Positions 45,698-54,936 are shown, numbered from the stretch's first letter. The stretch: DNA of 64,000 nt from Flavobacterium sp. ENC (GCF_020991415.1 NZ_JAJMOY010000001.1:1-64000), one strand, 5' to 3'. Numbers and translations: made by a program. Notes: generated by a model not told the origin, from the sequence alone.

Positions 45698-46444
45698 ATG
45701 AAAAACGAAGTAAGGATTCAGGAGGTTGACACGGCCCTGAACAACAGAAGGAATTTTCTCAAACTTAGCGGGCTGACCGTCGTTAGTGCGGGATTACTTA
45801 TGGCCGGATGCAGTGATAATGATAATGACGATCCAGTTGTAGATAATATGTTACCGGGAATCAGAAATGGAAAATTTGACTTAGGCGCCGGAGATTTTGG
45901 CGTTCTAACCTATGCATATGCTTTAGAGCAATTGGAAGCTGACTTTTATACTAAAGTCGTAAATGCCTCAAATTTCAATGCCACTTTTAACGAAATAGAG
46001 AAACAGGTCCTTACCGACTTGTACCATCACGAAGTTGTGCACAGAGATTTTTTTAAGGCTGCTTTGAGTGGCGGACTACCAGACCCAGCTTCTCAGCTGC
46101 TGCCAACACTGGCCTTTAATTATGGTGCCTTAAACTTTAACAGCCGTACTGATGTTCTGGCCACTGCCAAAGCTCTTGAAGATACGGGAGTAGCGGCCTA
46201 TAATGGTGCAGGCAAACTGATCAAAAGTCCCGACTATTTATTGTTAGCAGGAAAAATTGTTTCGGTAGAAGCCCGGCATGCCTCTGCCATCAGAAGCTTA
46301 ATTAATCCTAATTCGAAAGATTTTGCAGGAGACGATATTGTAAATATGACTACCGGACTGGATGATGCAAAAGACCCTTCTAAAATACTAGCTATTGCAG
46401 GCGGATTTATTACAACACAATTTACAGCTAAATTTTTACCTTAA
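45698..46444 (+). CDS. Ferritin-like domain lipoprotein
   Basis: 248 residues. The N-terminus has NNRRNFLKLSGLTVVSAGLLMAGC: twin arginine, hydrophobic run, then a lipobox Cys about 38. The body is the ferritin_2/dessication-related four-helix type, with metal-ligand style motifs LEADFYTKV, HHEVVHRDFF, EDTGVAAYNG and VEARHASAIRSL. The paired Glu/His set could hold a di-metal site. It is followed 28 bp later by a related protein with the same motifs. Such pairs are frequent in Bacteroidota; a stress or oxidative role is suspected but unproven. Confidence 0.85.
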   Translation: MKNEVRIQEVDTALNNRRNFLKLSGLTVVSAGLLMAGCSDNDNDDPVVDNMLPGIRNGKFDLGAGDFGVLTYAYALEQLEADFYTKVVNASNFNATFNEIEKQVLTDLYHHEVVHRDFFKAALSGGLPDPASQLLPTLAFNYGALNFNSRTDVLATAKALEDTGVAAYNGAGKLIKSPDYLLLAGKIVSVEARHASAIRSLINPNSKDFAGDDIVNMTTGLDDAKDPSKILAIAGGFITTQFTAKFLP

Positions 46445-46472
46445 TATTAATGCACTTTAAAAACTAGAAATT

Positions 46473-47285
46473 ATGAATATATTAAAATTTATAGAGTCAT
46501 TTACTAATGAGGGTATTATGACCAGCACAGGTTCCAGAAGAGACAGTTTTACACAATTTGGAAATCTTGGAAAAAATTTAGCATTTGCATCCATTCCGTT
46601 CGGTTTATCGGCACTAGCGAATAAAGCAATGGCACAAGATATAACCGCCACTCCGGCAACACCTATCGGAGCTTTGCAATTTGCACTGACCTTAGAATAT
46701 CTGGAAAATGAATTTTATGCGATGGCATTAGATTCGGGTGTTATTCCGGCATCAGAAAACGGGGGACGTGATTTAAAGGTTTTTCAGCAAATAGCGGATC
46801 ATGAAGCAGATCACGTAAAATTCCTGATTGCCGGACTAGGAGGCAGCTCAAGTGCTAATTTTGTTCCGAAACCGACTTTCGATTTTACGGTTGGCGGTGC
46901 TTTCGATCCTTTCGGAGATTATCCGACATTTTTAGCATTGGCCCAGGCATTTGAAGACACAGGCGTAAGAGCTTATAAAGGTCAGGCCGCAAACCTGATT
47001 TCAACTCCGGAATTACTCACAGCCGCACTACAAATACATTCTGTTGAAGCACGTCATGCCTCTGAAGTAAGACGACTGCGTGGTTTAAAAGGATGGATTT
47101 CTAATAGCGACAGAGGTGCCGGAATGCCAGCGGCCACACAAGCCGTATATGATGGCGAAGGACTTACCATGCAGGCAGGATATAATACTGCAACTTTATT
47201 CGGAGCTGCAGCCGGATCTGAAGCTTATGACGAACCGCTTACTACACAACAAGTTGTAAACATAGCCAACATATTTATAGTATAA
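46473..47285 (+). CDS. Ferritin-like domain protein (paralog of upstream gene)
   Basis: 270 residues. Same fold with LEYLENEFYAM, IADHEADHVKFLIAGLGG, AFEDTGVRAYKGQA and VEARHASEVRRLRG. The N-terminus is unusual: the hydrophobic segment (FASIPFGLSALANKAMAQ) ends in an AMAQ cleavage-like site but begins after about 25 polar residues with SRRDSF, again Tat-like. It is probably exported and cotranscribed with the preceding gene. A clear terminator follows. Confidence 0.85.
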   Translation: MNILKFIESFTNEGIMTSTGSRRDSFTQFGNLGKNLAFASIPFGLSALANKAMAQDITATPATPIGALQFALTLEYLENEFYAMALDSGVIPASENGGRDLKVFQQIADHEADHVKFLIAGLGGSSSANFVPKPTFDFTVGGAFDPFGDYPTFLALAQAFEDTGVRAYKGQAANLISTPELLTAALQIHSVEARHASEVRRLRGLKGWISNSDRGAGMPAATQAVYDGEGLTMQAGYNTATLFGAAAGSEAYDEPLTTQQVVNIANIFIV

Positions 47286-47310
47286 TTAATTTTTTTTTTA
47301 GCCTGGCTAG

Positions 47311-47348
47311 AAACCATCTTTGCTTCATTTTGTAAAGATGGTTTTTTT
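47311..47348 (+). terminator. Terminator after the ferritin-like pair
   Basis: Stem AAACCATCTTT/AAAGATGGTTT, 13-base loop, T run. Confidence 0.88.
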
Positions 47349-47409
47349 GTTGTTTTCAAAGAAAAAATAACTCCTGAAAATCAGCAGTTAAAATAATCTT
47401 TTAAGGTAT

Positions 47410-47439
47410 TTGGTTTTAAAATAATTAATTGTACTTTTG
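47410..47439 (+). promoter_or_regulatory. Predicted promoter of rplM-rpsI
   Basis: TTG (47410-47412), 19-bp spacer, TACTTTTG (47432-47439), a full consensus match. The leader is about 40 nt. Confidence 0.8.
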
Positions 47440-47440
47440 C

Positions 47441-47460
47441 ATCCCCTTTATTGGGGATGG
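47441..47460 (+). promoter_or_regulatory. rplM leader hairpin
   Basis: CATCCCC/GGGGATG stem with a 6-base AT loop at the very start of the predicted transcript, 22 nt before the rplM ATG. It may be an L13 autoregulatory leader; alternatively a 5' stabilising hairpin. Confidence 0.6.
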
Positions 47461-47482
47461 AATGTTTAATTAAAATAATATT

Positions 47483-47938
47483 ATGGACGCATTAAGCTAC
47501 AAGACAATTTCAGCTAGCAAAGCCACTGTAACGAAAGAGTGGATTGTTGTTGACGCTGAAGGTCATAACTTAGGTCGTCTTGCTTCAAAGGTTGCAATGA
47601 TCTTAAGAGGTAAGTACAAGCCAAGTTACACACCGCACGTTGACTGTGGAGATAACGTAATTGTTATCAACTCAGAAAAAATTAACCTTACAGGTACAAA
47701 AATGAATGACAAAATTTACATGCGTCATACAGGTTACCCAGGAGGACAAAGAACTTTAACTGCTAAAGTATTGCAATCTAAAAACCCTGCATTACTAGTA
47801 GAGAAAGCTGTAAAAGGAATGTTACCTAAAAACAAACTAGGTGCTGAACTTTTTAGAAATCTAAATGTTGTTGTAGGTGCTGAGCATACTCACGGAGCTC
47901 AAAAACCTAGAACTGTTAACCTAAACGATCTTAAGTAA
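47483..47938 (+). CDS. rplM: 50S ribosomal protein L13
   Basis: 151 residues. Family motifs WIVVDAEGHNLGRLASKVA, MRHTGYPGGQ and VKGMLPKNKLG are present. It is an early-assembling 50S protein. Its TAA stop overlaps the rpsI ATG by one base (TAATG), the usual rplM-rpsI pairing. Confidence 0.98.
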   Translation: MDALSYKTISASKATVTKEWIVVDAEGHNLGRLASKVAMILRGKYKPSYTPHVDCGDNVIVINSEKINLTGTKMNDKIYMRHTGYPGGQRTLTAKVLQSKNPALLVEKAVKGMLPKNKLGAELFRNLNVVVGAEHTHGAQKPRTVNLNDLK

Positions 47939-48324
47939 TGGGAGTTATTCACAAAATCGGTAGAAGAAAAACCGCTGTTGCACGTGTATATGTTTCTGAA
48001 GGAACAGGAAAAATCACTGTAAACAAAAAAGAATTCGCAACTTACTTTCCAACTGCAACTTTACAATACAAAGTTTTACAACCAATGTCTATGACAGAAA
48101 ATGTAAACAACTTTGATGTAAAAGTAAACGTTTACGGAGGTGGTTCAACTGGTCAGGCAGAAGCTGTAAGAATGGCATTAGCACGTGTTATGTGTGAAGT
48201 AAATGCTGAAAACAGAGCTATCCTTAAACCAGAAGGTTTATTAACAAGAGATCCAAGAATGGTTGAACGTAAGAAATTCGGTCAGAAGAAAGCTCGTAAG
48301 AGATTCCAATTCTCTAAACGTTAA
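47938..48324 (+). CDS. rpsI: 30S ribosomal protein S9
   Basis: 128 residues. N-terminal IGRRKTAVARVYV, central NVYGGGSTGQAEAVRMALAR, and the C-terminal basic tail KFGQKKARKRFQFSKR that reaches the P-site tRNA. Second gene after rplM. Confidence 0.98.
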   Translation: MGVIHKIGRRKTAVARVYVSEGTGKITVNKKEFATYFPTATLQYKVLQPMSMTENVNNFDVKVNVYGGGSTGQAEAVRMALARVMCEVNAENRAILKPEGLLTRDPRMVERKKFGQKKARKRFQFSKR

Positions 48325-48327
48325 TAT

Positions 48328-48500
48328 TACCTGTCTTGTTCATTTGGGACAAGACATGATCAATTATTTATTGAAATTAAAAAACACAGTTGTTGTTGCT
48401 CTCCTGTCGAGGCAGGAAATAGTTTAGCATCTAAATGTATAAAGCCTGGGAAACCGCCATTTATGCATTGCTAATCAACAGAACGTAAACTAGTACAAAA
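48328..48500 (+). promoter_or_regulatory. Structured leader region between rpsI and rpsB
   Basis: Three hairpins in 173 bp: TGTCTTGT/ACAAGACA (about 48331-48356), TTCCTGCC-type arms around CTCCTGTCGAGGCAGG (about 48402-48418), and AATGTATAAA/TTTATGCATT (about 48434-48470) enclosing GCCTGGGAAACCGCC. The first has no T run, so it is not a clear terminator. The layout suits an S2-controlled leader. Confidence 0.5.
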
Positions 48501-49310
48501 ATGGCAAACAAAATAGAAGTAAAAGACTTACTAGAAGCAGGTGTTCACTTCGGACACATGACTAGAAAATGGGATCCAAACATGGCCCCTTACATTTATA
48601 TGGAGCGTAATGGTATTCACATTATCAATCTATATAAAACTGCAGCTAAAATTGAAGAAGCTAATGAAGCTTTGAAAAAAATCGCTGCATCAGGTAGAAA
48701 AATTTTATTCGTAGCTACCAAAAAACAAGCAAAAGACATCGTTGCTGAAAAAGCAAAAGCTGCCAACATGCCTTACATCACTGAAAGATGGCCTGGTGGA
48801 ATGCTAACTAACTTCGTAACTATCAGAAAGGCAGTTAAAAAAATGTCTTCTATTGATAAAATGAAGAAAGATGGTACTTTCATGACTCTTTCTAAAAAAG
48901 AGCGTTTGCAAGTGGATCGTCTACGTGCTAAATTAGAGAAAAACTTAGGTTCAATCGCTGATATGTCAAGACTACCTGCAGCATTGTTCGTAGTAGATAT
49001 CAAAGCGGAACATATCGCAATAAAAGAAGCACAAAAATTAAACATTCCAGTTTTCGCAATGGTTGATACGAATTCTGACCCAAGAGAGGTTGATTACGTT
49101 ATTCCTGCAAATGATGATGCTTCTAAATCAATTGACAAAATTTTATCTTTAGTAACTGCTGCCGTAATCGAAGGTCTTTCTGACAGAGGTTCTGACAAAG
49201 AAGCTGACGTTTTTACAGAAGAAGCTCCGGCTACTGAAGCTGTTGAATCTGCTCCTGCCGCAGAGGCTGCACCGGCTGTTGAAGCTGCTGCTCCTGCAAC
49301 TGAAGAATAA
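48501..49310 (+). CDS. rpsB: 30S ribosomal protein S2
   Basis: 269 residues. Conserved ELLEAGVHFGHMTRKWDPNM, ITERWPGGMLTNF and VDTNSDPREVDYVIPANDDA. It has a C-terminal Ala/Glu/Pro-rich tail of about 35 residues (APATEAVESAPAAEAAPAVE) beyond the usual end, an extension seen in several Bacteroidota. It normally pairs with tsf, here 138 bp downstream with a repeat element between. Confidence 0.98.
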   Translation: MANKIEVKDLLEAGVHFGHMTRKWDPNMAPYIYMERNGIHIINLYKTAAKIEEANEALKKIAASGRKILFVATKKQAKDIVAEKAKAANMPYITERWPGGMLTNFVTIRKAVKKMSSIDKMKKDGTFMTLSKKERLQVDRLRAKLEKNLGSIADMSRLPAALFVVDIKAEHIAIKEAQKLNIPVFAMVDTNSDPREVDYVIPANDDASKSIDKILSLVTAAVIEGLSDRGSDKEADVFTEEAPATEAVESAPAAEAAPAVEAAAPATEE

Positions 49311-49317
49311 ATAAACA

Positions 49318-49438
49318 ATTTAAATTCCAAATTTTAAATTCCAAAATCCAAAGAATAATTAAAAACATAATGTTGATAATTTATTAAAATTGGAGTTTGG
49401 GATTTAAAAGATGGAATTTTTACTTTTAACATTAAAAT
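49318..49438. repeat. AAATTCCAAA-type inverted repeat between rpsB and tsf
   Basis: Left arm of TAAATTCCAAATTTTAAATTCC words (49320-49350) and right arm TTGGAGTTTGGGATTT...GGAATTTTTA (49390-49425). It occupies nearly all of the rpsB-tsf spacer. Confidence 0.75.
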
Positions 49439-49448
49439 TCAAAATATT

Positions 49449-50411
49449 ATGGCAACAATTACTGCTGCAGACGTAAATAAATTAAGACAAACTACAGGTG
49501 CCGGAATGATGGACTGTAAAAAAGCTTTAGTTGAAGCTGATGGAGATTTCGATAAAGCGATACAAAACCTTAGAGAAAAAGGACAAAAAGTTGCTGCTAA
49601 CCGTTCTGACCGTGAGTCTTCTGAAGGAGCTGCTGTTTCTTTTGTTAATGCTGACAAAACTAAAGGAGCTATCATCACTTTAAACTGCGAAACAGATTTC
49701 GTAGGTAAAAATGAGGCTTTCGTAACTTTAGCTAAAGAATTAGTAGAAAGAGCTATTAACTTCTCTTCTAAAGAAGAATTTTTAGCTTCAGATTTCAACG
49801 GAATTACTGTTGCTGAAAAATTAATTGAGCAAACTGGTGTTATCGGTGAAAAAATCGAAATCGGTGGTTTCGAAATCTTAGAAGGCGCTTTCGTTGGATC
49901 TTACGTTCACGTTAACAAAATTGCTGCATTAACTGCAATTTCTGCTGCAATTCCTAACGCTGACGTTTTAACTAAAGATGTTTCTATGCAAGTTGCTTCT
50001 ATGGGAGCTGATACATTATCTTACAAAGATTTTGATCCTGCTTTCGTTGAATCTGAACTTGCTGCCCGTATTGCTGTAATCGAAAAGGATAATGAAGAAG
50101 CTAAACGTTTAGGAAAAACTTTAAAAAATGTTCCTAAATATATTTCTTACTCTCAATTAACTGAAGAAGTTTTAAAACAAGCTGAAGAAGATGCTAAAGC
50201 TGAATTAAAAGCTGAAGGTAAACCAGAACAAATCTGGGATAAAATTATTCCTGGAAAAGTGCAGCGTTTCATCTCTGACAATACTACTCTAGATCAGGAG
50301 AAAGCTTTATTAGATCAAAACTTTATCAAAGATGATAGTAAAAAAGTTGGTGATTATGTTAAAGGATTCAATGTTGTAATCACAGGTTTCAAAAGAGTTA
50401 CTTTAGGTTAA
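49449..50411 (+). CDS. tsf: Elongation factor Ts
   Basis: 320 residues. The N-terminal UBA-like domain ends in LRQTTGAGMMDCKKALVEADGDFDKAIQNLREKG, followed by the TDFVGKNEAF core motif and the dimerisation domains. It exchanges GDP on EF-Tu. A strong terminator follows. Length is a little above the 280-310 usual size because of the alpha-helical C-terminal part. Confidence 0.98.
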   Translation: MATITAADVNKLRQTTGAGMMDCKKALVEADGDFDKAIQNLREKGQKVAANRSDRESSEGAAVSFVNADKTKGAIITLNCETDFVGKNEAFVTLAKELVERAINFSSKEEFLASDFNGITVAEKLIEQTGVIGEKIEIGGFEILEGAFVGSYVHVNKIAALTAISAAIPNADVLTKDVSMQVASMGADTLSYKDFDPAFVESELAARIAVIEKDNEEAKRLGKTLKNVPKYISYSQLTEEVLKQAEEDAKAELKAEGKPEQIWDKIIPGKVQRFISDNTTLDQEKALLDQNFIKDDSKKVGDYVKGFNVVITGFKRVTLG

Positions 50412-50430
50412 TATATTATTTTTTCAATAT

Positions 50431-50468
50431 AAAAAGCCCGAATATTAATTTATTCGGGCTTTTTTTTA
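50431..50468. terminator. Bidirectional terminator between tsf and the M3 peptidase
   Basis: Stem AAAAAGCCCGAATA/TATTCGGGCTTTTT with loop TTAATT and T run, between convergent genes. Confidence 0.92.
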
Positions 50469-50486
50469 TTTGCTTACTTCAGTATC

Positions 50487-52613
50487 TTATTTTTTCTTCC
50501 CTGCAATCGGAAAATTTCTCGCTCGCATCAAAGCATCAGATTTAGGTGCTCTTCCTCTAAAATTCTCATATGCTTTTTCCTGATCAATCGTATTTCCGAC
50601 ACTAAAAACAGTATCATAAAGTCGTTTGGCCACTTCTTTGTCATAAGGACCTTTACCTTCAAGGAAAGCCTCGTAGGCATCTGCGTTTATAACATCCGCC
50701 CATAAGTAACTGTAATACCCGGCTGCATAGCCGTCACTTGAAAAAATGTGCCCAAACTGCGGAATCCTGTGACGCATTACAATTTCAGAAGGCATATGAA
50801 GCGCATCTAATGTCACTTTTTCAAATTCACGCGGATTGATTGTTGTTGTAGTTAAATGGAGCTTCATATCTATTAATGAGCTTGAAATTGTTTCAACAGT
50901 AGCAAATCCTTCACCAAAGTTGGCTGCTTTTTCAATTCTTTCCACCAACGCCTGCGGCAAGGGCTGATTTGTTTTATAGTGCAGGGCAAATTTATTCAAT
51001 ACTTCCGGAGTAGCCAGCCAATGCTCCAGCAACTGAGAAGGAAACTCAACATAATCCCTGGCTACCGAAGTACCGGACAAGCTCGGATACGTTACGTTTG
51101 AACACAAACCATGAAGTGCATGTCCGAATTCATGAAATAGTGTCGAAGCGTCTTCCCACGAAATTAAAATGGGCTCATTTGTATCACCTTTAATAAAATT
51201 GCAATTATTAGAGACAATAGTCTGCACATCTCCTTCCAGTTTTTGCTGATCTCTATAAGAATTCATCCAGGCTCCCGAACGCTTTCCTGTGCGTGCGTAA
51301 GGATCAAAATACCACAATCCCACAACTTTACCGGTAACCTTACTGCTTACCTCCCATACACGTACATCCGGATGATAGACCGGAACATTTGTAATTTGTT
51401 TAAAACTTAAGTTGAATAATTCACCCGCAACCCAAAACATGCCTTCACGAAGGTTTTCTAATTGCAAATAAGGCTTAACTTCATTTTGGTCCAGGTCATA
51501 TTTTGCTTTCCTTACTTTTTCAGCATAGAAACGATAATCCCAGGGCTGGATTTTAAATTTCCCTCCCTCAGCATCTGCAATTTTTTGCATTTCGGCAACA
51601 TCCTGATGTACTTTTTCAACCGCTGGCTCCCATACAGATTCCATTAGTGCCAGTGTTTTCTGTGGATCTTTTGCCATTTTATTAGACAAACTCCAATGCG
51701 CAAAAGAAGGGAAACCCAATATTTTAGCTTTTTCTGTACGCAATTGCAAAATAGAAACTAAAGTCGCATTATTATCATTTGCATTCCCGTTATCACCACG
51801 TTTTACGAAAATATTAAAAGCCTTTTCGCGTAAATCCCTGCGATTGGAGAAAGTCAAAAAGGGTTCAATTGAAGAACGCGTATTCGCAACACATCCCATC
51901 ACGTCCAATTTTCGATCCTTTGCTTCTGCCATAGCTGCATTTTTCACTTCAGCAGGAAGGCCGTCGAAATCTGCTTCCGTTTTTAATGCCACAAACTGAT
52001 CGTGTTCTTCTGCCAGCAAATTTTGACTGAATTTTGTAAAAAGTGTTGCCAGCTGTTTATTGATTTCGGCTACCTTTTCTTTATCTGCATTGTTTAATTT
52101 CGCTCCTTCACGAACAAATTCCGTGTAATAGAGCCAAATTAAGCGTTGCTGTTCGCTTGTTAGTTTTTTACTTTCTTTTGAATTGTATAAAGTTTCGATC
52201 CTTTCGAAAAGCTTTTTATTCTGATTGATCTTATCACTGAATTCAGAAAATTTCGGAGACATTTCCGTATCGACGGCATTAAACTCCGGACTGCTTAAAT
52301 TTGATCTGTAAATTCCGTAAACCGCTGAAATTCTAGTGATTGTTTTTCCGGAAAGCTCTAAAGCCGCTATCGTATTGTCAAAAGTCGGAGCTTTCGGATT
52401 ATTGGCGATGGCATCTACTTCATTAAGCTTTTCCTGAATTGCGAACTCAATCGCCGGTTTAAAATCTGATACTTTGTACTCATTAAATGCAGGGACGCCA
52501 CCATACGGGCCGATCCATTTTTTAAGCAGCGGATTCTCAGAATTGGTTTGTGCGTTTGACGCAAAAAAAGTTGTACCCATAAGAAAAATTCCTATTATTT
52601 TTTTCATTATCAT
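50487..52613 (-). CDS. dcp: Secreted M3-family oligopeptidase (peptidyl-dipeptidase Dcp-like)
   Basis: 708 residues. Signal peptide MKKIIGIFLMGTTFFASNAQ (its ATG is 52607; a second ATG at 52613 adds two residues). The zinc motif HEFGHALHGL and the downstream Glu in the ETISSSLIDMKLHL region are in the last third, as in thimet-type peptidases, and SDGYAAGYYSYLWADVINAD near the C-terminus matches the Dcp family. It cleaves short peptides, here probably in the periplasm. Monocistronic; convergent with tsf. Confidence 0.93.
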   Translation of the reverse strand: MIMKKIIGIFLMGTTFFASNAQTNSENPLLKKWIGPYGGVPAFNEYKVSDFKPAIEFAIQEKLNEVDAIANNPKAPTFDNTIAALELSGKTITRISAVYGIYRSNLSSPEFNAVDTEMSPKFSEFSDKINQNKKLFERIETLYNSKESKKLTSEQQRLIWLYYTEFVREGAKLNNADKEKVAEINKQLATLFTKFSQNLLAEEHDQFVALKTEADFDGLPAEVKNAAMAEAKDRKLDVMGCVANTRSSIEPFLTFSNRRDLREKAFNIFVKRGDNGNANDNNATLVSILQLRTEKAKILGFPSFAHWSLSNKMAKDPQKTLALMESVWEPAVEKVHQDVAEMQKIADAEGGKFKIQPWDYRFYAEKVRKAKYDLDQNEVKPYLQLENLREGMFWVAGELFNLSFKQITNVPVYHPDVRVWEVSSKVTGKVVGLWYFDPYARTGKRSGAWMNSYRDQQKLEGDVQTIVSNNCNFIKGDTNEPILISWEDASTLFHEFGHALHGLCSNVTYPSLSGTSVARDYVEFPSQLLEHWLATPEVLNKFALHYKTNQPLPQALVERIEKAANFGEGFATVETISSSLIDMKLHLTTTTINPREFEKVTLDALHMPSEIVMRHRIPQFGHIFSSDGYAAGYYSYLWADVINADAYEAFLEGKGPYDKEVAKRLYDTVFSVGNTIDQEKAYENFRGRAPKSDALMRARNFPIAGKKK

Positions 52614-52787
52614 TAATTTACTTGATATAAATGAATTTTGTTAGTATTCAAAAATAACGAAAAAACACCATTGAAAAGAAAATTTAACGGTTCGTATTCT
52701 TTAATATCCGCCAATTAATTTTGATTCAAACCATGTGATGTTTATAAAGAAATATCTTAAATTTGAAATTTCAATCACAAAAAAGAT

Positions 52788-53450
52788 ATGTTCAAAACCA
52801 AAAAAGAAATTGTCTTTGTTATTCTTGCAGGAATTTTTATCACTAATGCCGTAGTAGCGGAATTAATCGGGGGGAAATTAATTCAAATCGGACCATTTGT
52901 AATGAGTATCGGAATTCTGCCCTGGCCCATCGTTTTTCTTACCACAGATTTAATCAATGAATATTTTGGCGAAAAGGGAGTGAAAAAACTTTCTTTCATC
53001 ACCGCCTGTTTAATCGCTTATGCTTTTCTGGTCTTATTTATGGCCATTGTAATTCCCGCAGCAAAAGGCATTAGCCCGGTGAATGACGAACAATTTCTTG
53101 CCGTTTTCGGACAAAGTATGTGGATTATCGTCGGGAGTCTTATCGCTTTTATGGCCTCCCAACTTATAGACGTCTGGATTTTCTGGTTTTTTAAAAGACG
53201 AACGGGAGAAAAGAAAATATGGCTGAGAACGACCGGATCTACCGTCATATCACAATTATTTGATTCTTTTATTGTTCTCGGAATTGCTTTTTGGCTGCCC
53301 GGAAAAATCAATTTTGATACTTTTATAACCTCGGCCTTAACAGGTTATATTTTTAAACTTTCTGTTGCCGTTTTATTAACTCCGTTGATTTACCTTGGAC
53401 ATTATTTAATTAAGAAATATCTGGAAGAGGATTCTTCTGTTAAAGATTAA
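52788..53450 (+). CDS. Queuosine precursor transporter (YhhQ family)
   Basis: 220 residues with six predicted helices. The family signature GILPWPIVFLTTDLINEYFGEKGV is present, as are GSLIAFMASQLIDVWIFWFFKRRTG and the basic VISQLFDSFIVL helix. YhhQ proteins import preQ0/preQ1 for queuosine biosynthesis. QueG, the last enzyme of that pathway, is encoded at 3935-4864. It is followed by a lipoprotein gene 15 bp later, possibly cotranscribed. Confidence 0.9.
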   Translation: MFKTKKEIVFVILAGIFITNAVVAELIGGKLIQIGPFVMSIGILPWPIVFLTTDLINEYFGEKGVKKLSFITACLIAYAFLVLFMAIVIPAAKGISPVNDEQFLAVFGQSMWIIVGSLIAFMASQLIDVWIFWFFKRRTGEKKIWLRTTGSTVISQLFDSFIVLGIAFWLPGKINFDTFITSALTGYIFKLSVAVLLTPLIYLGHYLIKKYLEEDSSVKD

Positions 53451-53465
53451 GCGTATCTTGTAGTT

Positions 53466-54146
53466 ATGAAAAAGACAATTGCCATCCTGCTGCTTTCCAT
53501 AGCCTATTTTTTTACTGGCTGCGGTAACGATGCAAAAAAAGAGTCTAAACAAAAAACAGTCTATCCTGTTAATAAATTAAAACCTGCTAAGCCAAAAATA
53601 TTTAGAAAAAGAGTGCCGCAAGCTACAATTATTTTAAATTCCGGAAAAAAACTTATTGTCGAAAAAAAGAATATCTTCTCTGTAAAAGAAGGAAATGAAC
53701 CAGGTTCTCAAATTCAACATAAAGAGGTTCTAACAGATAATCCTAAATTAGACCTGAGTCCTGAGGCAAATAAAACTTTACTGACCTTTGTTAACTTACG
53801 CAAAATACTTTACGGAAGCAAAATTGGGCAGACTCTGACTCAGGAACAGCTTACTGAAAGATTTGAAATACCGGAAGAAGCGGTTAAACTTGTCAAAAGC
53901 ATTACTAAAACTGACGATGACGAAATTGCTGTAAAATGGCGTTCGACCTGGCTTGTAGAAAAGATCTCCGATGCTAAATTTAAAGACGGCCTGATGAAAA
54001 TCACCTTTAAAGCCAATAAACTATACACTTCAGGAACTGCTATCGGCATCAAATACGATAAGAAGATTTATAATGAACTGGTCATCATTGGCCGTTCTGC
54101 TTATATTCCGGGCGTAAAAGGATACAAATGGCAAATTGGGAGATAA
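53466..54146 (+). CDS. Lipoprotein of unknown function
   Basis: 226 residues. Lipoprotein signal KKTIAILLLSIAYFFTGCGN (Cys about 19), then a lysine-rich linker (KPAKPKIFRKRVPQ) and a globular C-terminal part with AVKWRSTWLVEKISDAKFKD and LYTSGTAIGIKYDKKIYNEL. I recognise no domain. It sits between the transporter and tag on the same strand, with a 48-bp gap to tag. Confidence 0.75.
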   Translation: MKKTIAILLLSIAYFFTGCGNDAKKESKQKTVYPVNKLKPAKPKIFRKRVPQATIILNSGKKLIVEKKNIFSVKEGNEPGSQIQHKEVLTDNPKLDLSPEANKTLLTFVNLRKILYGSKIGQTLTQEQLTERFEIPEEAVKLVKSITKTDDDEIAVKWRSTWLVEKISDAKFKDGLMKITFKANKLYTSGTAIGIKYDKKIYNELVIIGRSAYIPGVKGYKWQIGR

Positions 54147-54194
54147 TAGAATAAAGACCTGATCCTCCAGACTTGAATTTAAACAAAAAACAGC

Positions 54195-54773
54195 ATGACG
54201 AAGAATGAGGCAATAGAGCCAATACGATGCAGCTGGTGTTCCGCCAGCGATTTATACAAAAAATACCATGATGAAGAATGGGGCGTTCCCGTGTATGACG
54301 ATGCCTCGTTATTTGAATTTTTAATGCTGGAAACTTTTCAGGCGGGTTTGAGCTGGATTACCATTTTAAATAAAAGAGAAAATTTCAGAACTGCTTTCGA
54401 TCATTTTGATTATAAAAAAATAGCCAATTATACCGAAGATAAAATCGAATCCCTTCTGGAAGATACCGGAATTATTCGAAATAAACTAAAAATTCGTTCG
54501 GCAGTTACGAACGCACAGGCTTTTATGGACATCCAGGAAGAATTTGGAAGTTTCTCTGAGTACATCTGGAAATTCACCAATGGAAAACCGATTAACAATA
54601 ATCCGAAAACATCAAAAGACGTTCCCGCTACCACTCCACTTTCAGACGAAATCAGTAAAGATTTAAAAAAGAGAGGGTTCAAATTTGTCGGATCAACTGT
54701 TATTTACGCTCACATGCAGGCTACCGGTATGGTTAACGATCATGTTGAAGATTGCTGGACAAGATTGAAGTAG
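54195..54773 (+). CDS. tag: DNA-3-methyladenine glycosylase I
   Basis: 192 residues, full length. It removes 3-methyladenine from alkylated DNA. The zinc snap ligands are visible at both ends: RCSWC with YHDEEWG at the N-terminus and HVEDCW at the C-terminus. The segment ETFQAGLSWITILNKRENFR holds the catalytic Glu and base-pocket aromatic residues. An inverted repeat that ends in a T run follows directly. Confidence 0.95.
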   Translation: MTKNEAIEPIRCSWCSASDLYKKYHDEEWGVPVYDDASLFEFLMLETFQAGLSWITILNKRENFRTAFDHFDYKKIANYTEDKIESLLEDTGIIRNKLKIRSAVTNAQAFMDIQEEFGSFSEYIWKFTNGKPINNNPKTSKDVPATTPLSDEISKDLKKRGFKFVGSTVIYAHMQATGMVNDHVEDCWTRLK

Positions 54774-54918
54774 TTTTCAGTTTTCAGTCGCAGTTTTCAG
54801 TCTCTCTGCTAGTCCTCTTCTCAGTCGCAGTTTTCAGTGTCTTAGCTGGTTTGCAGCATTCAGTTTTATACAAATCTGAAAACTGTGACTAAAAACTGCG
54901 ACTGAAAACTTTTTTTCC
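54773..54918. repeat. CAGTCGCAGTTTTCAGT inverted repeat, doubling as terminator of tag
   Basis: Repeated AGTTTTCAGTCGCAGTTTTC words (three times at 54773-54840) face CTGAAAACTGTGACTAAAAACTGCGACTGAAAACT (54885-54911), followed by TTTTTTT. It lies between tag and the TPP riboswitch. Confidence 0.75.
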
Positions 54919-54919
54919 T

Positions 54920-54927
54920 TACATTTG
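54920..54927 (+). promoter_or_regulatory. -7 element of the thi operon
   Basis: TACATTTG, matching TAnnTTTG, about 10 bp before the riboswitch. No TTG lies at the usual -33 distance, so the promoter is partial. Confidence 0.5.
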
Positions 54928-54936
54928 CTTCACACT

